The notes: a model not told the origin generated them from the letters alone. A DNA stretch of 42,081 bases from Zelonia costaricensis (GCA_030849075.1 JASAOO010003330.1:1-42081), one strand, 5' to 3'. Positions 9,037 to 18,892 are shown, counted from the first letter of the stretch. Translations and numbers: made by a program.

Positions 9037-9688
9037 AGTGCCTTCTCGCCCGCTGCCACCCCCACCCCTCTCCCGCTTGCTAACAGTTGGACTAGCTGTA
9101 GTTTTTCTTTTTTTCTTTTTGCGTGGAAAGAGGAGTTGCGCAGAGCTGGGGTTCAAGCCGCGATACTCACCCACCACCTTACGGTGGCGCCTTGACAATG
9201 TACAGCCGACCCCTTCCCCCCCCCTCCTGTGGGTACTCCCGAGTTGCTTCTTGGGCAGCACAGAACAAAATGCGCTCCTCATCCCTTTTTTTTGTTCTCC
9301 AAGCGAGAATGTGCCAAGGCGGTGGTGTTCTCCGTGTGCACCAAACGCTCACTCTCCCGCGCCACTGCGTCGACGTCCGAGACTAGCGTGTGCTTTGCCG
9401 CCTCGCTTCTCTGACACTGTAAACGTGCGGCGAGGAAAGACCTGAACTCTGTTGTTCCCATGCCAGCCGTCCACCTTGACGCTTCCCCCGCCCCCTCCAC
9501 GCCATCCGTTCTCTGCTTCATTCATCGTGTACTCTTGATGCCCTCCCACACGCACACATGCACGCTGATCACTCCCCGGCTTTGTGTTCGCTCCACGGCC
9601 GCCTCACAAGCTCCTCGCGCACTTCCTCCTCGTTCACCCTTAGCATCTCACACTCCCCTGCTCAGTCTTTCTCTCTCTCCCTCCCCCC
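9037..9688. other. Spacer between kinesin and p25-alpha genes
   Basis: It holds T-rich tracts (about 9100-9122 and 9283-9300), a C run near 9217 and a long C/T-rich region from 9470 to the next gene. I see no gene. Confidence 0.7.
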
Positions 9689-9690
9689 AG
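9689..9690 (+). promoter_or_regulatory. Candidate trans-splice acceptor AG touching the p25-alpha start
   Basis: A C/T tract of more than 20 nt ends in CCCCCCAG, and the ATG starts at 9692, one base after the AG. An alternative acceptor is the AG at 9664-9665, which would leave a 26-nt leader containing the tract. Confidence 0.5.
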
Positions 9691-9691
9691 C

Positions 9692-10153
9692 ATGTCCGAC
9701 TTCCAGAAGAACTTCGAGGCGTTCGCCTCCTTCGGCAGCGCGCCGTCCAAGGACATGGACAACTCCCACTTCTCCAAGATGCTGAAGGAGTCCAAGATCA
9801 TCGGCAAGAGCTTCACCTCGACCGATGCCGACCTGCTCTTCAGCAAGGTGAAGGCGAAGGATGCCCGCAAGATCAGCTTCGAGGAGTTCCGCGACAAGGC
9901 CGTGCCCGAGATCGCGGCCAAGATGAAGAAGTCGCCGGCGGATGTGGAGGCGATGATCGCGAACGCGGCGCCCAAGTCGAGCGGCACAAAGACGGATGCC
10001 GTGCGCTTCTTCGATGACAAGAGCACGTACACCGGTGCGGCCAAGCAGGGCGGTCCAACGAACGTGGACCGCAACGCGGGCTCGCTTGCCGGTGTTGTGG
10101 ACCGCCGCCAGCAGACGATCGACAACCGCGGCACGACGGCGAAGCAAATGTAG
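9692..10153 (+). CDS. p25-alpha / TPPP-like protein
   Basis: The 153-residue protein matches the p25-alpha (tubulin polymerisation-promoting protein) pattern along its length. It has FEAFASFGS at the N-terminus, NSHFSKMLKESKI, GKSFTSTDADLLFSKVKAK, then ARKISFEEFRD and a loose C-terminal segment with the TxKYTG-like KSTYTGAAKQGG. In animals the family binds and bundles microtubules; in protists it is commonly linked to flagella. The protein lacks the long N-terminal extension of vertebrate TPPP1, like the short TPPP3-type forms. There is no signal peptide or membrane segment. The start is fixed by the family motif and by the adjoining splice acceptor; the next Met (about residue 30) would cut the domain. 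The neighbouring kinesin is another microtubule protein, but this adjacency may be chance. Confidence 0.95.
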   Translation: MSDFQKNFEAFASFGSAPSKDMDNSHFSKMLKESKIIGKSFTSTDADLLFSKVKAKDARKISFEEFRDKAVPEIAAKMKKSPADVEAMIANAAPKSSGTKTDAVRFFDDKSTYTGAAKQGGPTNVDRNAGSLAGVVDRRQQTIDNRGTTAKQM

Positions 10154-12433
10154 GGGCGAGGCGTGTCGCACCGAAGCGGTGCCGGGAGGGGAGGGGGCAT
10201 GCTTGCTGGAGGCCGCCAACCTCGCTGACGATGCGCCAACGATGAATGCCCCGGCAGAGCAGGGGAGCACGAGGAGCGGGATGGAGATCGTGCGTGGCGC
10301 GCTCACCAGGCTCAACCCCACAAGCGCCCTCCCCTCCGCATCTTCGTCATTCCCTACGCTCGCGCTCAGCCTGCCCGTGCCTCCACGTCGCGGGTGCTCC
10401 TCTACTCCTCTTCTTTTGTTTTTCTTTTATTTTTGCTCTGCACTAGTTTTCCCTCGTTTTTTGATGTTTCCATAGCGATATGCCTCCGCATGACACCCTT
10501 TTCCTCTGTGGGTCTTCCTCGCACACACGCCCGCCTTGGCTTTCATTCTTTGTCACCCGCCCTTCTTTACGTTTCTCGTTTGTGTCGGTCTGTCGTCCAG
10601 CGCAGCGTGCCTTTGTCTTCTCTGGGAAGCGGGATGGCTCGCTGTCCCCCCCCCGCCCCTCCTCGAACTCGCCTCCCTCGCTCTCCCTTCTTGCTCTCCA
10701 GCTTCTCATCGACCACGCAAGTCACGGCGCCTCTCCTCCACATCTCAGGTTTGGGCTTGACGACGGTCTGTGTCCCGACAGTACTTCTCCACTCTGTTGC
10801 TCGTCCATCAAACCTCGAAGCAAGAAAAGAAACAAAGGCTCGAGACGCACAGAAGCACACGCACGCTTGGACGAAGAAAGAGAAGAAGAAGAGGGGAGTG
10901 GGCAGGGAGGTGCGACAATAGAAAGAAGGAAAAGGGGGAGAAATCGCGAGCTCAAGAGCCGCGCGCGGTGATGGCGCGCCTTCGAATTTGCGTCTGCTCT
11001 CTCTGAATAGCCTGGCCGGCTTCCACGTTCCGCCCGTCCCCCCTCCCCTCTCTCTCTTCCTTTTCTCTGTTCTGCGCTCTGCGCGGCTCTCCGAATCCGC
11101 TCGACACGACGGCCCAGCACTGTTCTGCCTTTTACGTCATGTCTTGTCGTGGCTGTGACGCTCCTGGTTCTTCTCGGCTGCACAACTCGTAGAAACGGCG
11201 ACCTCGACACGCAAAAAAAGCGAACACAAAGAGAAGAAAAAGCAAAACGAGAACAGGCTCCAACTCGGGCAGGGAAAAAGCACCAGATCGTCGCTGTGTA
11301 CAGGCGAGGTCTCGCACTTGACCAGCAATCCCGCATCATGGCCCACTCAGCACGATACCACGCGAACGCATGCAGGTGGTGACACTTCAGTGGGTCCATT
11401 ATCTATGTGTGGCTCCTGCCAAAGAAAAAAAAAACTAACGATCGCTCGTGAAGCTAAAAACCACTTTGAGCTTCTATTGTATGACGGGCAAACTCCTTCC
11501 CGTATCCTTGTCTCCCCTTCTTTTCTTGCTTTCCGTCTCTCTCTCTCTCCACACCCTGCAGCGTAGTCTCTGTCACCAGCTCACATCCAGCCCCCACCAC
11601 CCCCGACAACACGTCAAGAATAGCGACACCTACTCCCTACTCCTACCACGACCCACGTTCTTGTCTTCACCCTCCTCCTTCCCTGGCGTGTTGCCAGCCC
11701 CCCCCCCCCCCTCCTCCCTCCGCCCCTTGCTTTTGCCTATCTGCCTTCTCTCCCCACCCGCGCTCCCCCCTCCCCTCCCCCACAGGCCATACCTTTTGGC
11801 CCCCCCCCAGTGCTGCCGCCGCTCACTTCCGGCTCGCTTCCCCTTATTTCTTCTCGCTCCGCTGTGCGGCGTCGCTCTCTAGCCCATCTTGGACAGCCGC
11901 ACCGCCAGACGAGCCTGGAGCTCTACTATCTCTCTGCGCTGGCACCCCGCCCCCTCGTTCACCCCTCTCCATACAAGCAGGTGCGTGAATCGCAGTCTTG
12001 CGTCCTCGTCTGCGAGTCATCGCTGCTTCTGTTTCCTCTCCCTCCCTCCCTCCTTCGCTCGTTGTTCTCTGCTGCTGTGTGCGCCACCGCCGCCGCAGGT
12101 GCGATCGTCGCGGCTCTCGAGAAGCGGCACTACGCGAGGATAAGGACGAGAGAGAGAAGACAACAACAACATTCACAAGCGAATTGGGGCTGTCAACGAA
12201 CACGCACACATACACGCATCTTCAGCATTCGTCAGGAACAGTAGTGAAGCCCAGGAGCACCGTTCTACCCCCCCCCCTCCCGCCTCCCCGTCGCGTGGCG
12301 GCAGATCGCAGGTGCTTTTTTGTTTTCTTACTTCAGGAACATCATCTCTTTTTTTTTTTTTTTGGTCTTTTTGTTTTTCTTTGGTCGTCTTGTTCCGCTT
12401 GCCGACGTGCCGTGGGTGTGATCGGATTACCAT
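10154..12433. other. Long spacer after the p25-alpha gene
   Basis: This 2.3-kb region has no supportable gene. A G-tract block follows the stop (10153-10197). C/T-rich sequence runs from about 10320 to 10700. An unusual purine-rich block lies at about 10815-10950, with a second A-rich block at 11205-11290. Dense C/T-rich sequence (11470-11850, with a C run near 11700) and poly-T (about 12350-12364) precede the next gene. Open frames inside are low-complexity and start-poor. Confidence 0.65.
10184..10197 (+). other. Sense-strand G-tract cluster after the p25-alpha stop
   Basis: GGGAGGGGAGGGGG lies about 30 nt after the stop, with a further GGGG at 10153-10156. It could form a G-quadruplex in the 3' UTR. 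Confidence 0.6.
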
Positions 12434-12435
12434 AG
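12434..12435 (+). promoter_or_regulatory. Candidate trans-splice acceptor AG for the 567-residue protein gene
   Basis: This is the first AG after a T-rich tract (12347-12395), in ACCATAG. No ATG lies between it and the start at 12475, which supports that start. Confidence 0.6.
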
Positions 12436-12474
12436 TTTGTGTGTGTGTGGCACACCTTTCCTTTCTCCACGGAG

Positions 12475-14178
12475 ATGGATACAGACAGCTCGTCCATCGC
12501 CGCCTCCCGTGACGGACCAGCACTCCGTCAGGGGGAGTCCGTGTACGACGAGTACGACGAGATCAGCAACGTGACGGTCGGGCCGTGCAGCCCACTCGCC
12601 CAGCCCGTCATGAAGTCGCCGCGCGCGGACACAAAGAGCCGCATCTCACTCGACCCCATGACGCCGTCGTACGAGAACAGCGCCGTCCGCACCCACACAG
12701 ACCCACCGCGGCAGCTCGCCCTCAACAACCACAACCTCAACGGCTTCGCGCGCAGCGTGGAGACGGGCGGGGTGCCGCTACGCCTGGACGTCATGCCGGA
12801 CGACGCGTTTGTGGACTACGCCACGGCGACGCCGCAACCGAGCCAGGACGCGAAGCAGACGGCGCAGCGCGAGGACATTTCCGTTGTCACGGCAGCGGGC
12901 CGCACCCACGACGCCGGCGATGGCGGCAGCGACGGGGCTGAGTCGACAACGCAGGACAGCAACGTGAGCCTGCGCTGCGGCGAGGCGGCGTCGATTGACG
13001 GCAACGCCTGGAACATCGAGCGCGCGAGCGTCGACCCGCAGGTGGGCAGCCCCACGCGCCGCCACACCGACCCACTCAACTCCGCCAACCTAGACCAGCA
13101 CCTCCACAACCTCGCCCGCGGCCCGGCGCCGCTCATGGTCGAGAACATCATCGCCACAGGGGTGCCGCGGCGGCAGGGCCAGCGCGACGCGTCCATGACG
13201 ACGGTGCTGCCTGAGACAACCGTGGCGAGCCTCGTGGTGGAGCCGAGCGACGTCGATGCCCTGTCCACCTCCGAGTTCGTTGCGTCCATGGCAGTGCGCC
13301 CGGCAAAGCCCTCCTCCGTGGGGGACGCCATGGACGACATGTGGAGCACCACGTCGACGCGCGGGCTGGACCCCGTCCACCTCGGACCGGGCGGCAGCGC
13401 TGACGAGAAGCTGCACGCGCTGTCGAAGGAAAACCTGCGTCAGCTGCGGCACCAGCTGGAGAGCGGCGAGACCCCGCTGCGGCCCGAGGTCTTGGCCGGG
13501 CTCGGCACGATGGTGCGCGCCATGACACAGACGAACTCAAACAAGTCGGTCAGCACCGCTGTCGAGCCGGCTATGACGGAGGAGCGGTCGAAGGTGGTGG
13601 ACTCCGCGGCTCGGCTGGGCAGCCCGCTGCAGAGCTTCACGGAGGGTCGCGGCGCGTCGATCCTGGCCTCGCCGAATCTGGCGAAGGACGGGGAGGCGAG
13701 CACGATGATGGCGGGCATGTCGTTTCACAGCACATTCGTCGAGGTGCCAGCCACCGAAGTGGGCGATGCGCGGGCGTTGGACTCCGCCGAGTTCCCGACG
13801 CCGGAGTTCCTGCACACCCACCGCGCGCCCGACAGCGACCGCCACGTCGACGAGGAGGCCGCGGTCGATGAGCGCGATGGCGTGGACGAGGACGCAGAGG
13901 AGGATGCGCTGCCGGAGAAGTCGTCCACCGGGGACGACTCCCGCGACGAGCAGAACGAGAGCGTCTTCAACATGACCGAGGACGACGGCGTCGATGACAT
14001 GGCAGACGCGGCGGGAATGGCACGGCACATGCGTGAGCTCTTCAAGCTTGTCCAGGAGGGGCGCCAGGATCAGACGCACCTGCGGCAGCTCGTGCTCGAG
14101 CAGCGCGGCGTCATCGAGCGCCTCACCTACACCGTGAAGGACCTGGAGTCGAAGCTGACGGCGCTGAAGAAGCCGTAG
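12475..14178 (+). CDS. Acidic protein with three diverged internal repeats and a C-terminal coiled coil; function unknown
   Basis: The 567-residue product matches no family I recognise. It is rich in Asp, Glu, Ser and Thr and mostly looks disordered. Three related segments stand out. Residues about 71-107 contain RTHTDP, then NNHNLNGFAR and GGVPLRLDVM. Residues about 195-228 contain RRHTDP, then ANLDQHLHNLAR and APLMVENI. Residues about 295-345 contain LDPVHL, then SKENLRQLRHQLESG and ETPLRPEVL. An acidic stretch (about 445-500) is followed by a clear heptad coiled coil (about 513-565, from MARHMRELF to LESKLTALKKP) that ends the protein. There is no signal peptide or membrane segment. The start is the first ATG after the candidate splice site. 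The layout suggests a scaffold that oligomerises through its C-terminus, with the repeats as short binding modules; this is inference. Confidence 0.85.
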   Translation: MDTDSSSIAASRDGPALRQGESVYDEYDEISNVTVGPCSPLAQPVMKSPRADTKSRISLDPMTPSYENSAVRTHTDPPRQLALNNHNLNGFARSVETGGVPLRLDVMPDDAFVDYATATPQPSQDAKQTAQREDISVVTAAGRTHDAGDGGSDGAESTTQDSNVSLRCGEAASIDGNAWNIERASVDPQVGSPTRRHTDPLNSANLDQHLHNLARGPAPLMVENIIATGVPRRQGQRDASMTTVLPETTVASLVVEPSDVDALSTSEFVASMAVRPAKPSSVGDAMDDMWSTTSTRGLDPVHLGPGGSADEKLHALSKENLRQLRHQLESGETPLRPEVLAGLGTMVRAMTQTNSNKSVSTAVEPAMTEERSKVVDSAARLGSPLQSFTEGRGASILASPNLAKDGEASTMMAGMSFHSTFVEVPATEVGDARALDSAEFPTPEFLHTHRAPDSDRHVDEEAAVDERDGVDEDAEEDALPEKSSTGDDSRDEQNESVFNMTEDDGVDDMADAAGMARHMRELFKLVQEGRQDQTHLRQLVLEQRGVIERLTYTVKDLESKLTALKKP

Positions 14179-14203
14179 CGCGGCAATGATCTTGTGGAGT
14201 TGA

Positions 14204-14228
14204 GGGAGCGATAGGGGGGAGGGACGGG
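14204..14228 (+). other. Canonical G-quadruplex motif in the proximal 3' flank
   Basis: Four G-tracts of at least three (14204-14206, 14214-14219, 14221-14223, 14226-14228) are separated by loops of 7, 1 and 2 nt. The motif starts 26 nt after the stop codon, on the transcribed sense. Confidence 0.75.
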
Positions 14229-14567
14229 TTCGGCTGGCTGTCGCACAGAGCGCGGTGTTCACTGGCAAGCTGACAGCGCAGCGACGTGGTGTGTAGCCGC
14301 GTCCCGCTGCCGGCCTCCTCCTCCCGCCTTTCCTCCCTGTGAAGGCGACCACTTCTTTTGTGGCAAGCTCTGTGTTGCGTTTGTTTTTGCCTCGCGTCGC
14401 CAGCGATGAAGGGGACGGGAGGAGAGAAGAAGAAGAAAAAGGCGAAACGTGTGCAGGCTGCACAAGGCGCAGGGGGGAGGGGAGGGGGGGGGGCAACGTT
14501 TCTCTTTTCTTGAATTTTTCCCTTTTTTGCGCGATGCGGAAAACCTTGATGTCCCGTGTGTTGTGAA

Positions 14568-14588
14568 CTCTCTCTCTCTCTCTCTCTT
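14568..14588. repeat. (CT)n microsatellite
   Basis: An uninterrupted CT dinucleotide run of about 10 units within a T-rich spacer. Confidence 0.85.
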
Positions 14589-15311
14589 CCTCTCTCGCCT
14601 TGCGCTTCTGCTTGTCTGGCGTTTTTGCCTTTTGTTTCCGGTGTGCTGCTTGTGATCGCCTGCCAGTTTGAGTTCTGCTAGAGACGCTCCCGTTTTTTCC
14701 TCTGCGTCGGTGGAGAAGGGCCGCACGGTGTTTGTGGCGGGCGGTGACGCTCACCTTGCTGCTGTCAACGCCTCCCCCCTCCCGCTCTCTCTGTACCAGT
14801 GTCACGCGCTTTTCCCTTTCCCGTTTGCGTGTCACGCGTGCGCTGTCGTGCTGGTTCATCGACGTCGCCGTCCTCACCCTTGTTCGCTGATCAGTGAGAG
14901 GGAGAGGGGGCTAACACGAACGGATCGCAGAGAGCGAATTTGGTAGGCTCGAACGAACCTGTGTTTGTGTGTGTGGGCGGGTGCGCCTTCTAGGACGCTC
15001 ACTCTTCTCTGTCTTGATCTGTGTAAGCTGTTTCGTCTTCTCTTGTTCGTCCACTGGGTGTGCGGACGCACTGCCTTCCTGTGTGTCGTGGTTGTGAGGA
15101 GGAAAGAGGGCTCCGCTTTGCGTTTGCCGGGCTGCTGTTACCACCCGCTCCTTTCTTTTGTTTTCTCAGTTGAGTGAGATCGCTGGCCTGCTGCTGTCTC
15201 ATGATAGTGGCTTGTGTGCCCACCCCCATCTTCTCCCTCTCTCCTGTGAACTCTTCTTGTCTTCCATTCGCCGTGTCGCTTCTTCCGCGTTCGACGCTCT
15301 GACACCGCTTC

Positions 15312-15337
15312 TGTGTGTGTGTGTGTGTGTGTGTGTG
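15312..15337. repeat. (TG)n microsatellite
   Basis: A TG run of about 13 units in the spacer before the TTC39-like gene. Confidence 0.95.
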
Positions 15338-16296
15338 GAGCTTTGTGATGCCCTTTGTGAGCTCCTTTTGTTGCCTTAGTGAGCTGTGTCCTGTCGCTTG
15401 CCATGTCGTGCCGCTCTCTTCGTTTCGCTCAGTGTGCGCATCCTCGTGTGCCTCTCGTGTGCCCCCCTCCCCCTCCCCCTTTTTTCCTGTTTCAAGCCGC
15501 ATCTCTGTCAGCTCGCGATTTGGAGAAAGTGGTATGGAAGGGTACTCGGAGTTCTGCGTCCTCTCGCGCTCCCTCTGCGATTCAGAGAAGAGCAGAACGA
15601 AGGCCAGTAAGCTCCGTTGTTGAACGAAGCTCCTCTGCCGTCGACGCGAAGCGACTTCCCCCCCCCCCCTCCCCTTCCCACTCTTCTGTCTCCTCGCTGA
15701 TTTGTTTGGCGCCCCGGGGTGCGGTCCTGGCGCGAGTGCCTCCGTCCCTTTTTTTTTTGTTTCCGAGCCACCTCGTCTACGTCTGAGCTCGCTCAGCCTT
15801 TCAAAACCCTACCAGTAAAAAAAAAAAACGTGCTTCAGTCGTCTTCCTCTGCCGGTGAATGCCAGAATGGCAGCTTCCCTTCTTCACATGGCACGAGACG
15901 TGCTTCTTAACTGTTACCAGATGACGAGCAACCGTGCTCATGAGTTTCTCGTGCGGCACGGCATTCTCTTTCCCCCTCCCACCCCCACCCCCACCCCCAC
16001 CTCTATCCTTCATTGGCACTTATACACACTAACAAACGAAATTCACTCTGCCATCCCGCACGCAATGCTCTGGACCAGAGTCTTGCCCTGCTTCCTCCTT
16101 CCAAGCACCGCTCTCTCACACGACCTTTTCAAATTACTCCCCGCCGCACGCACGCAAATACGCATTCAACGCGTTTCGTGCCACATTCCTGTTGTGCTGT
16201 CTCTCCACGCACGCCACACTTATAGTACTGCTTGCGTGATTTCTCAGCTCTTCTGAGCCAATCGACACGAGTCATATTCTCCCCCCTCCCCTCCTT

Positions 16297-16298
16297 AG
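16297..16298 (+). promoter_or_regulatory. Candidate trans-splice acceptor AG for the TTC39-like gene
   Basis: A C/T tract (16274-16296) ends in CTCCTTAG, 13 nt before the ATG at 16312. Confidence 0.7.
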
Positions 16299-16311
16299 GA
16301 ACCCCTCACTG

Positions 16312-18780
16312 ATGCCGCATGCTTCCAAGAAGGGTGCGTCCCCTGCGGAGCGGCACGCCGACCCGGCACGGATGCACGATGTCGTCCCCAAACACGCAGA
16401 CGAGGAGGAGCCGAACATGGACGAGCTGGAACGGCTCGACGAGGAGGCCGAGGCGAGGGTGGTCAGCCTCAGCAGCGCCGACGTGGAGCGGCTGCGGCAG
16501 CTTACGCCGGAGAAGATTGCCGAGATGGACGCCCATATCCAGTATGCCATCGAGGCCTTCTTCTCCAACCGCATCGCCGACTGCGAGGCCGCGCTGCGCA
16601 AACGCATGAGCGACGACCCACTCGCCGTCTGCGGCGCGGGGCTCATCGCCTTCCTCCGCTGTGCCCTCTCGATGGAGCAGGCCCAGGCGGACGTGGCGCT
16701 AGAGCTGCTGACCAAGTCCAGCGGTCTCGCCGCGCAAGTGATGCCCAGTGAAAAGAGTATGCTGTCACGCGGGTTCGCCAAGGTGTTCCAGCGCAAGAAA
16801 GACCCAAAACACGCGTGGCTGAGCGCCGCTGAGTTTCGCGCCAAGACGACGTATGCGGAGAGCCAGGCGCTGCGCTGCTTCGTGCTGGTCCTCCAGCAGT
16901 CCGTGCCGTCCGTGCTCAAGGCCGGACTCGCGCTGAACCGCGCCAACGGCAGCTACAAGGCCCTGTACGCGGAGCTGGAGCAGCGCTACACGGACAAGTA
17001 CGGCTGCCGCGGCGACGTGGCCGGCGCGGCACACCGCAGCCACGGCAAGAAGGCGAGCAGCGCGCCGGCAGCGTCGCCGGTGAGCTCACCGGATGGATTC
17101 AAGGAGCGGGACGCATCGCTGGAGGAGAGCGCCGCCATGGACACCCTCGGCTTGGACCGCAACTCGGTGCACTGTGTGGAGTTTGGGCTGGGTGCCATTT
17201 GCCTGGCCCTCTCCATCCTGCCCGACAGCGTGCGTGCCCTGCTGCGCTTCATCGGCGTCGACGGCAACCGCCAGGACGGGCTGCGGCTCGCGCGGCACTG
17301 CTTCAAGAGCGACTCGCTGCTGTCCCCCTTTGCAAGTGCCCTGCTGCTCGCGCTCTACGGCATGCTACCAGCGATATCCGCCTTCCTGGTGGGCGAATAC
17401 CTGCCCGTGGTCCAGGAGGTGCGCGCCGAGGCGCTGCAGAAGGAGTCGATGCGGGAGTCGCTGCTGCACCTCTGGCTGGACGGCCGCGTTGAGCGGCTGA
17501 CCCGCAACATCGAGCTCAGCACGGCGAAGCTGAACCACACCCTCGAGGTGGCCAGCAACCCGCAGCTGCTTGCCGCCATGCCGCAGCTGCGCGACTTCGC
17601 CGTGTACGACCAGTCGTTCAACTACGCCACGCTGCATCAGTGGAAGCGGGCGAGTCGCTGTCTCGAGATCTTGTCCAAGACTTCGAAGTGGGCCAACGCG
17701 GTGTACCAGTACACCCAGGCCTGCTGCCTCGAGATGCTGGAGACGGAGTGGGCCGAGGGAATCGCCAACCCAGACGGCGACGTCGACTTCCCGGTGGACG
17801 ACCTGCACCGCCTCGTGGGCGCGACCAAGGTGGAGGAACGGAAGAGCATCACGTTCTGCGACCTCGCCTCCCGCGCGGCCGTCGGTGCCACAATCACCGG
17901 GCTGTACTGGGCGGCGGCGCAGCGAAAGCCCGTCTCGCTCGGCGGCAAGCCCAACCACATGGACCAGTTTGTGCTGAAGCGGATGGAGGAGATGCTGTCG
18001 CACCACGGCATCACCCCAACCTCCGTTGTGGCGAAGAAGAAGCTCGGGGAGGCGCTGGAGCCGGTGCCCGCGGGGCTGGTGATGCGCAACATCGTGCCGC
18101 TGCCGGCCTATGAAATGTGTCTCATCGTGGGCACGGCGCACCAGTACCCCGCGCCCATCAAGGACAAGATCATCGCGCGCGTCGACGGCTACCTCCTGCG
18201 CGAATCGGTCGTGGCCGACACCCCACTCGCCGACTACATCGACGGGCTGCGCCAGAGCGGCCTGGGTAGCGGCGAATCGGGGATGAAGAGTGAGCCGTCC
18301 GCGGGGCGCACGTCGCCTGCCACCTCGCTGTACTCGGCACCCGAGGCGTCACCGGCCTCGCACGAGGCGGCATCGCCGATCGCGTCGCCGACGTACGCGA
18401 CGGCCATCACACCGCTGCCCGACAACTACCGCGTCTTGTGCCTTGCCGTCTACAAGGCGCTGCTGCTGGCCAACAGCGAGTCGAAGTCGGACCGGCGTGC
18501 CGCCCTGCACGTCATCGACGCCATCCGGAAGACGCCGCAGTACAAGGACCGACAGTGGACGCTCTCGTATGCGCAGGCCTTTGTGCTGTACGAGAAGGCG
18601 TATGTGGCGTACCGCGACGAGGGCCCCGAGGCGGCCGAGACGATCTTGAGCCACCTACACAAGCAGTACGACTCGGCGCACTACTTTGTGCACGCCAAGA
18701 TGGACCTCAAGGCCCACCTCGCCTCGTACCAGCTCCACGCAGAGCGGGAGGCGCGTGCCGAGGCCCAGCGTGGCAAGTGA
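16312..18780 (+). CDS. Iml2/TTC39-family tetratricopeptide-like protein
   Basis: The product has 822 residues. Several segments match the pattern of the Iml2/TTC39 family (helical, TPR-like). An early helix pair contains AIEAFFSNRIADCEAALRK. A family-type core at about 282-325 contains FGLGAICLALSILPDS, then LLRFIGVDGNRQDGL. Further on come WKRASRCLEILSKTSKWAN followed by YQYTQACCLEML (about 443-480), and late helices with ALHVIDAIRK and AETILSHLHKQYD. Yeast Iml2 is linked to inclusion-body and lipid-droplet clearance and TTC39 proteins to lipid metabolism; the biochemical role is poorly defined, so I assign only the family. A Ser/Pro/Ala-rich linker (about 658-700) splits the last TPR-like block from the rest. 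There is no signal peptide or convincing membrane segment. The start is the first ATG after a good splice acceptor. The C-terminus is basic and Ala/Glu-rich. Confidence 0.85.
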   Translation: MPHASKKGASPAERHADPARMHDVVPKHADEEEPNMDELERLDEEAEARVVSLSSADVERLRQLTPEKIAEMDAHIQYAIEAFFSNRIADCEAALRKRMSDDPLAVCGAGLIAFLRCALSMEQAQADVALELLTKSSGLAAQVMPSEKSMLSRGFAKVFQRKKDPKHAWLSAAEFRAKTTYAESQALRCFVLVLQQSVPSVLKAGLALNRANGSYKALYAELEQRYTDKYGCRGDVAGAAHRSHGKKASSAPAASPVSSPDGFKERDASLEESAAMDTLGLDRNSVHCVEFGLGAICLALSILPDSVRALLRFIGVDGNRQDGLRLARHCFKSDSLLSPFASALLLALYGMLPAISAFLVGEYLPVVQEVRAEALQKESMRESLLHLWLDGRVERLTRNIELSTAKLNHTLEVASNPQLLAAMPQLRDFAVYDQSFNYATLHQWKRASRCLEILSKTSKWANAVYQYTQACCLEMLETEWAEGIANPDGDVDFPVDDLHRLVGATKVEERKSITFCDLASRAAVGATITGLYWAAAQRKPVSLGGKPNHMDQFVLKRMEEMLSHHGITPTSVVAKKKLGEALEPVPAGLVMRNIVPLPAYEMCLIVGTAHQYPAPIKDKIIARVDGYLLRESVVADTPLADYIDGLRQSGLGSGESGMKSEPSAGRTSPATSLYSAPEASPASHEAASPIASPTYATAITPLPDNYRVLCLAVYKALLLANSESKSDRRAALHVIDAIRKTPQYKDRQWTLSYAQAFVLYEKAYVAYRDEGPEAAETILSHLHKQYDSAHYFVHAKMDLKAHLASYQLHAEREARAEAQRGK

Positions 18781-18840
18781 CGCCGCCGCTCTCGTCGTCG
18801 CACAATGATTGTGCTCGTGAGAGAGGGATCCGTGGCGCGT

Positions 18841-18892
18841 GGGGGGAGGGGGGGGGAAAGCACGGGTCGGGGAAGAAGGTGGGATAGGTTCT
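18841..18892 (+). other. Sense-strand G-tract cluster after the TTC39-like stop
   Basis: G6-A-G9 (18841-18856) is followed by GGG, GGGG and GGG tracts by 18892. It begins 60 nt after the stop and has strong G-quadruplex potential in the 3' UTR. Confidence 0.7.

Larger units (their letters stand above)
14179..16296. other. Long spacer after the 567-residue protein gene
   Basis: It contains a G-quadruplex motif near the stop, a G-rich run (14472-14493), a CT repeat (about 14568-14588), T-rich and TG-rich sequence, a (TG)n run at 15312-15337, a C run near 15660 and C/T-rich sequence from 15950. I see no gene. Confidence 0.7.

Noticed and set aside
13537..14877. 446-codon open frame on the minus strand
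   Set aside because: It is antisense to a clear + strand gene; such shadows are expected in GC3-rich coding DNA, and its translation shows no motif.
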